From: an uncultured Clostridia bacterium
Lineage (GTDB): Bacteria; Bacillota; Clostridia; Christensenellales; CAMQZB01
Length of the DNA: 64,000 nucleotides
Direction: 5' to 3'
Assembly: GCA_947039455.1 (NCBI GenBank)
Contig: CAMQZB010000004.1
Span: 1-64,000, forward strand
The notes below the pieces were generated by a model, which saw only the letters and a program-made list of their open reading frames with translations, ran no database searches and had not been told where the DNA came from. The number at the start of each line of letters is the position of its first letter. The first letter of the stretch is position 1. Of the stretch, positions 1 to 9,284 are shown in pieces. Made by a program: the position numbers and the translations under genes.

Positions 1-92
1 CTACTTTTTCAGTTCATTCTTATTTATCTATTCGATTTTCAATGTCCTTTTTGTCACCACCTGTTCAGTGGCTAGCTACCATTGCTGACAGC
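1..92 (-). promoter_or_regulatory. Probable 5' leader of an rRNA operon lying off the left edge (transcribed leftward)
   Basis: Reverse complement contains GGACATTGAAAATCGAATAG, resembling Firmicutes rRNA leader/spacer sequence, and lies downstream of a near-consensus promoter; no 16S sequence is visible in the window. Confidence 0.45.
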
Positions 93-98
93 TCTAAT

Positions 99-127
99 AT
101 AATAACACGTGACAACATATAAGTCAA
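99..127 (-). promoter_or_regulatory. Strong sigma-A-type promoter (TTGACT-17-TATTAT) firing leftward
   Basis: Minus strand TTGACT (122-127) - 17 nt - TATTAT (99-104). Confidence 0.65.
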
Positions 128-415
128 CGTTTTTTGCAAAGTATTTTAAGTTTTTTTCAAGTTTTTTTAACTAAATCGTTGTTTTTAGCCCTTTACATCG
201 ACAACCACGCCACGTGTATTGCAAATTTGCCTCTTTAATTAGTGTTTTCTTGAAGAAACTTATTCTCATTTTTTCGAAAAACTGTCCGATTTATATGAAA
301 TCAATGAAAAAACTTCTTTATAGAGATAAATTCTTCCTTTATAATGTAATTAGCTACTGTTGAAATACAAACTATATTATGGTATAATATATATACTATA
401 TAATGGAGGTTAAAA

Positions 416-1105
416 ATGACAAATACAGAAATAAACACACGACTATTTGATCTTGCGCAAATGAAATATAAAGTATACTCTAAAAAGTTGATAGTAACAT
501 CAGGAGAATTCATAGGAGTTTCGATTCCTGCAATACGAATTTTGGCAAAGGAATTGATTAAAGGCGATTATCAAGAATTCCTACGCACCTCGACCCACCA
601 CTATTATGAAGAAAGTATGCTTGTGGGCTTAGTTATAGCATACTGCAAAGAACCTATTAATGAAAAGTTAAAATTGCTTGAGTTGTTTTTACCTAAAATT
701 GATAATTGGGCAGTTAATGATAGCGTGGCAATGACTATAAAATTTAAGGCATCAGAAATGCAAATTGGTCATGATTTTATAATGAAGTATATATATAGTG
801 AAAAAGAGTATGAAAAACGCTTTGCAATAGTCTTACTTTTCACCAACTTTTCCACACCATTATATATAGAGAGCACAACCAAACTTCTTGCAGACTTACC
901 AGTGAACCACTATTACACACAAATGGCAGCAGCATGGGGTTTGAGCAACTGCATTGCAAAGCACCCTGATATAGCAATTCCGATCTTTGAAAATGCCACC
1001 ACTGACACATTTACCTTTAATAAGGCTATTCAAAAATCCAGGGAATCCTTTCGCGTGTCAAAAGAAAACAAAGATTATTTACTTACGCTAAAAAGGGAAA
1101 AATGA
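416..1105 (+). CDS. DNA alkylation repair protein, AlkD-like HEAT-repeat family
   Basis: 229 aa; W-x-N-D-S-V-A motif and overall AlkD-like sequence. Confidence 0.8.
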   Translation: MTNTEINTRLFDLAQMKYKVYSKKLIVTSGEFIGVSIPAIRILAKELIKGDYQEFLRTSTHHYYEESMLVGLVIAYCKEPINEKLKLLELFLPKIDNWAVNDSVAMTIKFKASEMQIGHDFIMKYIYSEKEYEKRFAIVLLFTNFSTPLYIESTTKLLADLPVNHYYTQMAAAWGLSNCIAKHPDIAIPIFENATTDTFTFNKAIQKSRESFRVSKENKDYLLTLKREK

Positions 1106-1266
1106 TGCACATTATCCATAGAACCAGTTAAAACAGTGATAGATTACAACTAGTAAGATAAAGGTCAAAGATAAGATTAAATAAACATAAATTCACTTAA
1201 AACCGTATTTTTTCATTGATTTTTTACATATTTTTCAATTTATTATTGTAAATACGGTTAAATCTA

Positions 1267-1295
1267 TTGTATTTCCTAAAAACATTTGTTATACT
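1267..1295 (+). promoter_or_regulatory. Sigma-A-type promoter of HU gene
   Basis: TTGTAT (1267-1272) - 17 nt - TATACT (1290-1295). Confidence 0.6.
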
Positions 1296-1326
1296 ATACG
1301 CATATCTTATGGAGGATTTAACTATT

Positions 1327-1602
1327 ATGAATAAAAGTGAATTTATGAAAGAGTTTGCAGCAACTGCAAACATGAGCGTTGCTGAAGCAACAAAAGCATA
1401 CGCAGCATTTGTTGAAACAATTACAGAGTCTCTTAAAAAGGGTGAAAAAATCCAACTTACTGGATTTGCTAATGTAGAAATCAAAGACAAACCTGAGCGT
1501 GAGGGAATCAACCCATCAACTAAAGCTAAAATTATAATCAAAGCTTCTAAAGCTCCAGTTGTAAAATTCAGCAAAACTTACAAAGAAACTTTTAACGCTT
1601 AG
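1327..1602 (+). CDS. hup: HU family DNA-binding protein
   Basis: MNKSEFMKEFAATANMSVAEATKAYAAFVETITESLKKGEKIQLTGFANVEIKDKPEREGINPSTK; start at 1327 after GGAGG rather than ORF-track start 1267. Confidence 0.93.
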   Translation: MNKSEFMKEFAATANMSVAEATKAYAAFVETITESLKKGEKIQLTGFANVEIKDKPEREGINPSTKAKIIIKASKAPVVKFSKTYKETFNA

Positions 1603-1621
1603 TATTAAGCAAAATATTAAA

Positions 1622-1660
1622 AGAGCAATTACCACAATGGTAGCTGCTCTTTTTTTATAC
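1622..1660 (+). terminator. Intrinsic terminator after HU
   Basis: GAGCAATTACCA-caa-TGGTAGCTGCTC followed by T-run. Confidence 0.8.
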
Positions 1661-1772
1661 CATTATTCAGCCTATACCCCACTATTCCACAAACCAACAG
1701 AACTAACAACGCACCATCTGCAGATTATGCTATACAGTTGCAGTTTCGCTGTGGTTTAATAGTTATAAAAAA

Positions 1773-1804
1773 AAGAGTATCTTGAAAAATCAAGATACTC
1801 TTTT
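1773..1804. terminator. Bidirectional intrinsic terminator
   Basis: AAAGAGTATCTTGA-aaaa-TCAAGATACTCTTTT. Confidence 0.8.
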
Positions 1805-1829
1805 GATATACTTTTTTAAGTTTGAATAA

Positions 1830-3224
1830 TTACATTACCACTGCCCAGAATTTTAGAGCGAATAGAACCGCAATAATAGTAACAACGATATCTTTCTTTT
1901 CGTATTTTCCTGTGAATACCGTAATCAATACATAAGCGATAGCAGCAACGCCGATACCGTTAGAGATTGAGTATGTTAAAGGCATTAAGATAAGCGCTAA
2001 GAAAGCAGGAACAGCAGAACGCAAATCCGTCATGTCAACTGATGCAAAGTTTTTAAGCATTAGAACACCAACGAAGATCAAAGCAGGAGCAGTAGCTGCG
2101 CTAGGAATGATAGTCGCAAGAGGGCTGATGAATAAACAAAGAAGTAAACAAATACCAGTAACTAATGAAGTAAGTCCAGTTCTTCCGCCTGCAGCAACAC
2201 CAGTTGAAGATTCAACGAATGTAGTGATAGTAGAAGTACCAACAAGACCACCTAAACAAGTACCAACAGAGTCGCAAAGCATAGCTTTTTCAAGACGAAC
2301 TGGATCACCATTTTCATCAAGCATATCAGCTTCAGCAGCAGTACCGTATAAAGTTCCGATAGTATCGAACATATCAACAAGAGTAAATGCGATCATAATC
2401 ATAATTACAGAGAATACTGAACCAATAGTAGTACCGTCAAAAGCAAGGTCAAATCTTAGGTTGAATAATCCATATTCAAAGAAATCGCCGAACACTGTTC
2501 CGATAGATTGTCCTGAGAATTCAGGAGCAGTCCATGTGAATAGATAGTACATAACTGTAGTTGCTAAAATACCAAGAATGATATTAGCTTTAAATTTAAA
2601 TTTTCCAAGAACCGTTGTAATAATTAATCCAAGGAAAGCTGCGATAGGAACTGCAGCAACAGCCCAAGTACGCAAATCTGCAAGTGCCACAAACGTAAAT
2701 TGGTTAGAAACTATAATACCTGCACTTTTAAATCCAAGAAGTGCGATAAATAGACCAATACCAGCTGGAATTGATTTTTTCAAACATTCAGGAAGAGCTT
2801 TTGCAATTTTCGAACGTAGTCCAGTAACTGAAAGTATAAGGAATACTACACCAGAAAGCAAAATAACTGCAAGACCTGCGCCGTAAGCATCGTTTACGTT
2901 ATTAGTTCCACCGAAACCAGCAAGAACTGGTAAGATGAAAGAAACGAAGAAGTATGAGTTAAGACCCATACCTGCTGCTAGTGCAAAAGGTAATTTTCCA
3001 AGAAAAGCCATTAGGATTGTAGTTAATCCACCTGCGATAAGTCCACCCACGAAAACTGCATTCCATAGATGTTGGTATTCAGGGTTGTTACCGATCATTG
3101 AGTTCGGATTTACCACCACAATGTAACACATTGCAAAGAAAGTTGTTAAACCAGCGATAATTTCTGTTTTAACCGTTGTTTTGTTCTCTGAAAGTTTAAA
3201 ATACTTTTCAAAAAATTTAGCCAT
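1830..3224 (-). CDS. NCS2-family purine (guanine/hypoxanthine-type) permease
   Basis: MAKFFEKYFKLSENKTTVKTEIIAGLTTFFAMCYIVVVNPNSMIG, AzgA/PbuG-like; start 3224 has an upstream AGGAGG RBS; preceded by a purine riboswitch. Confidence 0.92.
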   Translation of the reverse strand: MAKFFEKYFKLSENKTTVKTEIIAGLTTFFAMCYIVVVNPNSMIGNNPEYQHLWNAVFVGGLIAGGLTTILMAFLGKLPFALAAGMGLNSYFFVSFILPVLAGFGGTNNVNDAYGAGLAVILLSGVVFLILSVTGLRSKIAKALPECLKKSIPAGIGLFIALLGFKSAGIIVSNQFTFVALADLRTWAVAAVPIAAFLGLIITTVLGKFKFKANIILGILATTVMYYLFTWTAPEFSGQSIGTVFGDFFEYGLFNLRFDLAFDGTTIGSVFSVIMIMIAFTLVDMFDTIGTLYGTAAEADMLDENGDPVRLEKAMLCDSVGTCLGGLVGTSTITTFVESSTGVAAGGRTGLTSLVTGICLLLCLFISPLATIIPSAATAPALIFVGVLMLKNFASVDMTDLRSAVPAFLALILMPLTYSISNGIGVAAIAYVLITVFTGKYEKKDIVVTIIAVLFALKFWAVVM

Positions 3225-3280
3225 AAGTAATTTCCTCCTATATTGTATAATAAATATTAACAAGATGAAAATTAAACAAC

Positions 3281-3329
3281 GTTTCTTACAGAAAAATAAG
3301 AAACGAGTGATTAAAAAATAAATCACTCG
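3281..3329 (-). terminator. Tandem hairpins between riboswitch and permease gene (possible expression platform)
   Basis: Minus strand CGAGTGATT-tattttttA-ATCACTCG followed by T-rich tract, then GTTTCTTA-tttttctg-TAAGAAAC. Confidence 0.5.
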
Positions 3330-3409
3330 CAAAATACAACCTGTCCGTACAATCAGAAAAGCACTCTATAAACTAGAAATACTTCACAAAAATGTAAAGA
3401 TAGTTAAAA

Positions 3410-3476
3410 CTAATAGTCAAATCATTTAAGGCGATTTGCTAGAAACTTGAGAGCCATATCCTCTCGATTATATTAG
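3410..3476 (-). ncRNA. Purine riboswitch aptamer, guanine class
   Basis: Minus strand CTAATATAATCGAGAGGATATGGCTCTCAAGTTTCTAGCAAATCGCCTTAAATGATTTGACTATTAG: P1 CTAATA/TATTAG, P2 AGAG/CTCT, P3 AAATC/GATTT, conserved GATATGG, GTTTCTA; C at the position equivalent to xpt C74. Confidence 0.93.
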
Positions 3477-3574
3477 CGATATTCAATTATATTATCATTA
3501 TATAGCATGTTGTTTATTAAGTCAAACAAATTACTTACACAAACCCAATATTTACTAAATAAATATTATAAGCC

Positions 3575-4912
3575 CTAATACAAATAGCCTTCAAGCAATC
3601 CAAGGTTTTTCATAATTGACAATCCGTTGAACTTCGGTTCCACTTCAGTTGATAGAACAATAGCAATTTTCAGTTCTTCTGTAGTGACTTTATTCCACCA
3701 ATTTTCTTTTTTGTTTCTGTATAGCAATTTAAAAACTTCAATAAAACCATCTTTCATTTCCTCAAGAGAATTAATTGATGACAAAAGATACTCACGTTCT
3801 TGTTCAAGCATTTTTTTCATAAATTCGTATGCGTTAGCAGAAATAGTACGTGATGTCATCGCACCTGCAATTTCTTCAGAAAGATTCAGTTTATTTCTAA
3901 TTAAATCATATCTAGCATCAAAATCAGGAGGCAATCCGTTGTCGCTAGTTTTAGTATTGAAAAAGAGTCTATATATAGAAACAACTTTTACGAACATTTG
4001 AAAAGCGTATTCACCGTTAAGTAAAACTTTCTCGTTCTGCTGTTTTTTCATCATAGCAAGCACCACTCCAGCGTTCTTTCCGCCATTGGATAGTATTGCA
4101 GGGTTTCCCACAAAAGCTTTAGCAATACTTATTTTGATTATAGAGTCCAAAAGAAGAGCGTACCCTTCGTCATCGTGCTGAACTAATTTTTCACCAGCCA
4201 AAATACCTTGACTAATTGTTGACTCTAATAATCCACCAATCTTTTCACAGAAAATATCATTGGTGAATTTACTTGAAATATGCCAATCAAAAAGAGTAAG
4301 ATAGTTGCTTACTATTTTACCATAGGCACTTGCAATCATGTGTTTCGGTGCTTTTTTTATGTAATCAATACTACAAAACAGTTGATCAGGGGATTTGCTT
4401 TTCAAAACCTGACAAATGCCGTCCACATATAATTCAGAATGTGGAACTAACGCACTATCGTTTGATGGACTAGTTGAAACAGCAAAAAGCTTTAATCCAC
4501 GAACACTTGCAAAATACTTCGCAACGTCAAGAACCGCACCGCCACCCACTGCGATTACTAACCTGATATCGTTTGGTTCGCCAAAAAGTTTTGAAACCAT
4601 TTTAATAGTAGGAACAAATCTCTTAGGATATTGGAAATTCAGAATATCACGACCGCCTCTTTTTAGGGTTTTTGAGATATGTCGTGTTATGTTTTCATAA
4701 ATGTCCTCACAACTCACAATTAATATACGACCAAAGGGCAAGTATTCAAAAACACTTTGCTCCAAATCAGGAATACAATCATTCTTCACCACTATTTTTT
4801 CAGTAGTTAATTTATGCTCCCCACCACATTCGCATTGATAATCTATATTAACAAAATCCTCAATACAATTTTTTTCCATTAAATCTCTATCAAACATACT
4901 ACACCTATCCAA
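3575..4912 (-). CDS. Iron-containing dehydrogenase of the sn-glycerol-1-phosphate dehydrogenase (AraM/EgsA) family
   Basis: AVGGGAVLDVAKYFASVRGLKLFAVSTSPSNDSAL plus N-terminal CxCGGEH motif. Confidence 0.75.
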   Translation of the reverse strand: MDRCSMFDRDLMEKNCIEDFVNIDYQCECGGEHKLTTEKIVVKNDCIPDLEQSVFEYLPFGRILIVSCEDIYENITRHISKTLKRGGRDILNFQYPKRFVPTIKMVSKLFGEPNDIRLVIAVGGGAVLDVAKYFASVRGLKLFAVSTSPSNDSALVPHSELYVDGICQVLKSKSPDQLFCSIDYIKKAPKHMIASAYGKIVSNYLTLFDWHISSKFTNDIFCEKIGGLLESTISQGILAGEKLVQHDDEGYALLLDSIIKISIAKAFVGNPAILSNGGKNAGVVLAMMKKQQNEKVLLNGEYAFQMFVKVVSIYRLFFNTKTSDNGLPPDFDARYDLIRNKLNLSEEIAGAMTSRTISANAYEFMKKMLEQEREYLLSSINSLEEMKDGFIEVFKLLYRNKKENWWNKVTTEELKIAIVLSTEVEPKFNGLSIMKNLGLLEGYLY

Positions 4913-4924
4913 AATTTTTCCTAG

Positions 4925-5308
4925 TTATCCACATTTACACATTTATACTTCTATTTTACTCTATTTTTAACATTAATTCAAGAGATAATTGACGAATATC
5001 TTGAAATTCTTTTGAATAAACTACTATATATTGTCTAAATGGCAAAATTCAGGGTAGTTGTCCACCGAATTCCATGTGTATTGTGGATAACTCTGTGGAT
5101 AAGTGGATTGTTATGCTAATTTTATGACGCAATGGACGATATTGCTCTCTTTATCCACATATGTCAAATATGTTATCAACAAAAAGTAGGTGTAATTATG
5201 AAAAATACTGTAATTGTAAAAGTTTTTACTCATTTTTTAGTGAGTTTTCTGTTGTTTTCCACGTTTATTAACATGTTTGGGACTAATTTATACCCCACTT
5301 TATCCACA
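4925..5308. other. Cluster of DnaA boxes
   Basis: Perfect TTATCCACA/TGTGGATAA at 4925, 5082, 5094, 5151, 5300 plus TTATCAACA at 5173. Confidence 0.7.
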
Positions 5309-5899
5309 TCTATGCCGAAAGTTGTTATTGATGCGGGTCATGGCGGTATTGACAGAGGCTCTTTTGGTATAGCAACTGGCACTGCGGAAAGTGAATTAAA
5401 TTTGGAGTACGCAAAGACACTTCAAGAAAAGCTAGGAAATTTTGAAATTGCAACGATTCTCACTCGTGCTGACAGCGAAGGTTTGTATGGTGATACGTCA
5501 AAAGGTTTCAAAAAAAGAGACATGGCTAAGCGAAAAGAAATATCCGAAGCTTTTGATGCGGATCTTTTAGTTTCCCTTCACTGCAATTATTCCACAGCAA
5601 AATCTCCACGTGGTGTTGTAATTTACTATAATGAGAGTGTCCCATTGTCCAAAACGCTAGCTTTAGAGCTGCAAAAGAACATTGCAACCCTTGCCACTGT
5701 GAAAAAAGTACGAATAGACAGCGAGAAAATGTATATGACTCACTCAATCGATTTGCCGTCTGTACTTATAGAATGCGGCTTTCTATCTAACACAACCGAC
5801 GAACAACTACTATTAAATGTAGAATACCGCAATCGATTAACTGAAAAAATTGCTACTTCATTGAAAAACATTCTTTTTACAACTAACCCCATAGCGTAA
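5198..5899 (+). CDS. N-acetylmuramoyl-L-alanine amidase (Amidase_3 family, CwlD-like), secreted/membrane-anchored
   Basis: VVIDAGHGGIDRGSFG, SLHCNYS, VLIECGFLSN motifs; N-terminal hydrophobic segment; start 5198 preferred over 5132. Confidence 0.88.
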   Translation: MKNTVIVKVFTHFLVSFLLFSTFINMFGTNLYPTLSTSMPKVVIDAGHGGIDRGSFGIATGTAESELNLEYAKTLQEKLGNFEIATILTRADSEGLYGDTSKGFKKRDMAKRKEISEAFDADLLVSLHCNYSTAKSPRGVVIYYNESVPLSKTLALELQKNIATLATVKKVRIDSEKMYMTHSIDLPSVLIECGFLSNTTDEQLLLNVEYRNRLTEKIATSLKNILFTTNPIA

Positions 5900-6002
5900 T
5901 TTTATTTGTTTACTTTTAACTATTATTCGTTGAAACCGTTAATGAATTTATAGCTTTCATACAGCATACTGTTTTCTATAATTTACTACACTATATATAC
6001 AA

Positions 6003-6046
6003 AAAAAACAAGGTCTATCATTAATTTGATAGACTTGTTTTTTAAA
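6003..6046. terminator. Bidirectional terminator between convergent genes
   Basis: AACAAGgTCTATCA-ttaat-TTGATAGACTTGTTTTTT. Confidence 0.75.
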
Positions 6047-6107
6047 ACATTATTAAAGGTATAAGGTATACGCCATGATGGCAAGTGGTTTTTGTAAACC
6101 AGATTAA

Positions 6108-6722
6108 TTATTTAACTGATAGGTAATCGTTAGGATCAGCCACTTCGTCATTAAGTGTCATTTCAAGGTGTAAGTGAGTGCCTTCTTTGAACTCGCTATA
6201 GGCGCTCATTGAAGTCATACCAAGTTTGTCACCTGCTTTAACTTTGTCCCCTTCTTTAACTGTAAGCTCGCTACCAAGTGATTTGTAAATTGATTTCAAT
6301 CCACCATTGTGACTTACGATAACAGTTCCGCCGTTTAATACGTCATCAGTGCTTACGAACTCAATAACTCCATCAGCAATACAGAAAACATCTTGTGATT
6401 CAGCAGTTTTGAAATCTACTCCTGCATGAGTTTGCCATTGGTTTAATGTTTCTGAAAAAACAAAAGTCTCGTTTGAGTAATTCAAACCAACCGTAGCATC
6501 AGCAACTGGTACAACAAAGGCAGTAGGTAAAACATCTGCTGGATTAGCTGTAGGTGTTGGTGAAACAACTGGAGTAGGTGCTACAGTAGGATCAGGATTT
6601 TTCAATTCATCGATCGTACTATTTGATACAATTGCAACCACTATTAGTGAAACAATCGCAAGGATACAAACCCCAAGCATAACATAATAACCATTCTTTT
6701 TTAAAAATTTTTGCATATTCAT
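6108..6722 (-). CDS. M23 (LytM-type) peptidase with N-terminal TM, SpoIIQ-like
   Basis: HAGVDF and HLHLEM metal-binding motifs, single TM near the N-terminus, T/P-rich linker. Confidence 0.8.
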   Translation of the reverse strand: MNMQKFLKKNGYYVMLGVCILAIVSLIVVAIVSNSTIDELKNPDPTVAPTPVVSPTPTANPADVLPTAFVVPVADATVGLNYSNETFVFSETLNQWQTHAGVDFKTAESQDVFCIADGVIEFVSTDDVLNGGTVIVSHNGGLKSIYKSLGSELTVKEGDKVKAGDKLGMTSMSAYSEFKEGTHLHLEMTLNDEVADPNDYLSVK

Positions 6723-6888
6723 TTCTCCTTTTTCTAAGAAAATTTTTTTTATCTTCGTATGGAGAAGTATTGACCGTTTTCTTTTAGATATACATAGTTT
6801 GGAAAAGTTTTTGCTATTTTCTTTTTAAATAAAAGATAGTTAATAGTGAAAACAAATTCAAATTTAATGGAAACGTGTTATATCTATA

Positions 6889-6933
6889 AAAAAAGTGATA
6901 CTTACTCACACAAGTAAATATCACCACTTTTTC
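6889..6933. terminator. Intrinsic terminator
   Basis: AAAAAGTGATAcTTAC-tcacacaa-GTAAaTATCACcacTTTTT. Confidence 0.6.
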
Positions 6934-6973
6934 TCTTTCTAATCAATTTTTTCGAAAATATATCAAAAAAACA

Positions 6974-8101
6974 TTATTTATATTCAATTTCTGGGTTATT
7001 TAGTATTAATTCAGTCAAATCCTCTAGCAAATATACAATACCTTGAAAGCAATATGTGCTTTTATATATTTCAAAAACTTTCATTAATTCAGCAACAATA
7101 TCATTGTTTTTAGATATTCTTGATTCATAAGCAATCTTCATTACCAAAACAGGCAAATCAATTTCTTTTTCTAAATCCACAATAATTTCGTCGTAAATAT
7201 CTTTTGCACGGACCAAATCTTTTTTGATTAAACATTCAGAAAAGAATACGTCAATCATAATTTGATTAAAGTACAAATCTGGTGCAAAAACAATACTGTG
7301 CTCAATATCTTCCGCAATATCCACAGCTAATTTATAATCTTGAACATCTAGTGCGTAACTAAACATATTAGTTAAAACACTGCACCTATTTTGATTGTCT
7401 TCCGCTAACATTGGATAATCGAAAAACAATTCTTCACCAATATCTTTTGGTCGAACACCACTTTGCAACAGTCCTTGAACCGCCATAAGTTTTACTATAA
7501 CTATTCCGTCAGGCAAATTTTCTTTCAGGGCTTTTAAATACATTCCGTCCGTCATACCTTGAGTTGCAATTTTCGTTGACGCATTGATAGTGTATAAATA
7601 AAAACTCACAGGTAAAGACATTACGAAAAACAAATAAACATATCTGTTTATATCAAAGAAAAATGGTGTTAACACAAAAGCGAAGGCTAATATCGTTAAA
7701 AACAAAGAAGTATAAATACCGCCTTTTACAAATTTAGCAAAGCTGATTTCAATATTATCCGTTGACGTTGGAAACATTTGACATACACCTGCGTAATTAT
7801 TACCTAGTTTTTCAAAACGCATTTTAACTTTATCGTTAATTCTAACAAATTTAATAAATCCAATCCTAAAAGAATAAAGTTTATATCCCCCCATATAACC
7901 ACCTAAAAGGTGTCCAAGCTCGTGTAAAATAACGTGCAGTTGCGCTGTTACGTATGCACCAATTGCCATTACAAATATTTCAAGAATAGTCTCAACTAAC
8001 GTGCCACCACCAACAATTCCGAAGAATGCAGTAGTTATACCGATGAAAAAGCACATCAGTAAAGTGACTATATTTATACTAGTAGCTGTTTTATTTTTCA
8101 T
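6974..8101 (-). CDS. M50-like membrane zinc metalloprotease-related protein
   Basis: HVILHELGHLLGGYMGGY (HExxH) in a multi-TM context. Confidence 0.6.
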   Translation of the reverse strand: MKNKTATSINIVTLLMCFFIGITTAFFGIVGGGTLVETILEIFVMAIGAYVTAQLHVILHELGHLLGGYMGGYKLYSFRIGFIKFVRINDKVKMRFEKLGNNYAGVCQMFPTSTDNIEISFAKFVKGGIYTSLFLTILAFAFVLTPFFFDINRYVYLFFVMSLPVSFYLYTINASTKIATQGMTDGMYLKALKENLPDGIVIVKLMAVQGLLQSGVRPKDIGEELFFDYPMLAEDNQNRCSVLTNMFSYALDVQDYKLAVDIAEDIEHSIVFAPDLYFNQIMIDVFFSECLIKKDLVRAKDIYDEIIVDLEKEIDLPVLVMKIAYESRISKNNDIVAELMKVFEIYKSTYCFQGIVYLLEDLTELILNNPEIEYK

Positions 8102-8957
8102 TTAAAAATACCCTATAATATCCAATTAGGTTATCATCTTCAGATGCAGTAATTGAATCTAATTGAAGTTTGTCCATTAATTTTAATAAAATACGTGTCC
8201 CATTGGCTATAATATCACGTCTTGCAACACTAACTGCCAACAATTTACTTCTACCCGTATTGCCCATAGTAAATAAATTATCTGACAATACACGTAATTT
8301 TTCTTTATCTATAACGTAACCATGAGTTTTATTAACATCATATTTATCGCCACCAATCAATAACATTGCAACAGTAGTACATGTCCCACCGACACAAAAA
8401 CATTGTTTATCTTGCTCAACAGGAACAATGTCAGTAAAAATGTTATCAAGGTCTGAATCAACAGCAGTTAATTCGTCACAAGAACGAGAAAAAGACCGCA
8501 CAGCGCCGATAGGATAACTTTTAGAATAAGTTACCGCACCGTTATCGCCTATTGCAATCTCCGAGCTTCCGCCACCTATGTCAATAACAAGAGATGGTTG
8601 TTTTGAAGTTGTAGCACCCATATATGCAATTTTCGCTTCTTCATCACCAGTTAAAACGTGAAGTCTTTCACTGGTATTTGCAAAAACGGAAAACTCAAAG
8701 ATTTTTCCGTTCTTAGCAGCTCGCACTGCTTCAGTTGCGAATATTTTGATATTGTCAACACCAGCAAGAATTGCACGATTACAAAAATCTTTTATAGCAT
8801 CAATAGAATTTTGAAATTCTTCCGCACCAAGAGTATTGTTCACCGCAAGGCTTTGCCCAAGTCTTGTAGTTGCCGTATCAGAAAAAATCGGTTCGCCATT
8901 GGCAATAATCATTAGTCTGATAGAATTTGATCCAACATCAATAATTGCATATTTCAT
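8091..8957 (-). CDS. Ppx/GppA family exopolyphosphatase
   Basis: MKYAIIDVGSNSIRLMI..., VIDIGGGSSEIAIG, CVGGTCTTVAML; start 8957 preferred. Confidence 0.9.
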   Translation of the reverse strand: MKYAIIDVGSNSIRLMIIANGEPIFSDTATTRLGQSLAVNNTLGAEEFQNSIDAIKDFCNRAILAGVDNIKIFATEAVRAAKNGKIFEFSVFANTSERLHVLTGDEEAKIAYMGATTSKQPSLVIDIGGGSSEIAIGDNGAVTYSKSYPIGAVRSFSRSCDELTAVDSDLDNIFTDIVPVEQDKQCFCVGGTCTTVAMLLIGGDKYDVNKTHGYVIDKEKLRVLSDNLFTMGNTGRSKLLAVSVARRDIIANGTRILLKLMDKLQLDSITASEDDNLIGYYRVFLNEK

Positions 8958-8958
8958 A

Positions 8959-9234
8959 CTAGCTTTTTGGTTTAAAGATAATATCGCCTTCGCCATACAT
9001 GTTCAAATTTTCTCTAGCGCATTTTTCGATATACATCATAGTTTTATAATAATCGACTTCGTCGCCGATAGTTTCTACATTAGTATTAAGATTTGCCAAT
9101 TCATCTTCCAACTGATTTGTCTTAGATGATTCAACGCCAATCATAATAAATTGGATACACATAGTAATAACTAATATGAAAGCCAACGCAACGGCAAGTA
9201 CAACCAAATTTCTTTGTAATTTTGTATTCTTCAT
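8959..9234 (-). CDS. divIC: Septum formation initiator family protein (DivIC/FtsB-like)
   Basis: One TM followed by a coiled coil, YIEKCARENLNMYGEGD; located after yabP-yabQ. Confidence 0.75.
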   Translation of the reverse strand: MKNTKLQRNLVVLAVALAFILVITMCIQFIMIGVESSKTNQLEDELANLNTNVETIGDEVDYYKTMMYIEKCARENLNMYGEGDIIFKPKS

Positions 9235-9284
9235 TTGAATTGCCTCCTTGTGAGTTTATAAAGATATTATACTATATAAATAAA

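Noticed and set aside
2032-2547. Antisense ORFs opposite the purine permease (and many similar ones opposite r-protein, gyrase and ftsH genes)
   Set aside because: Long antisense frames arise from codon bias of strongly supported genes; no family signature or RBS.
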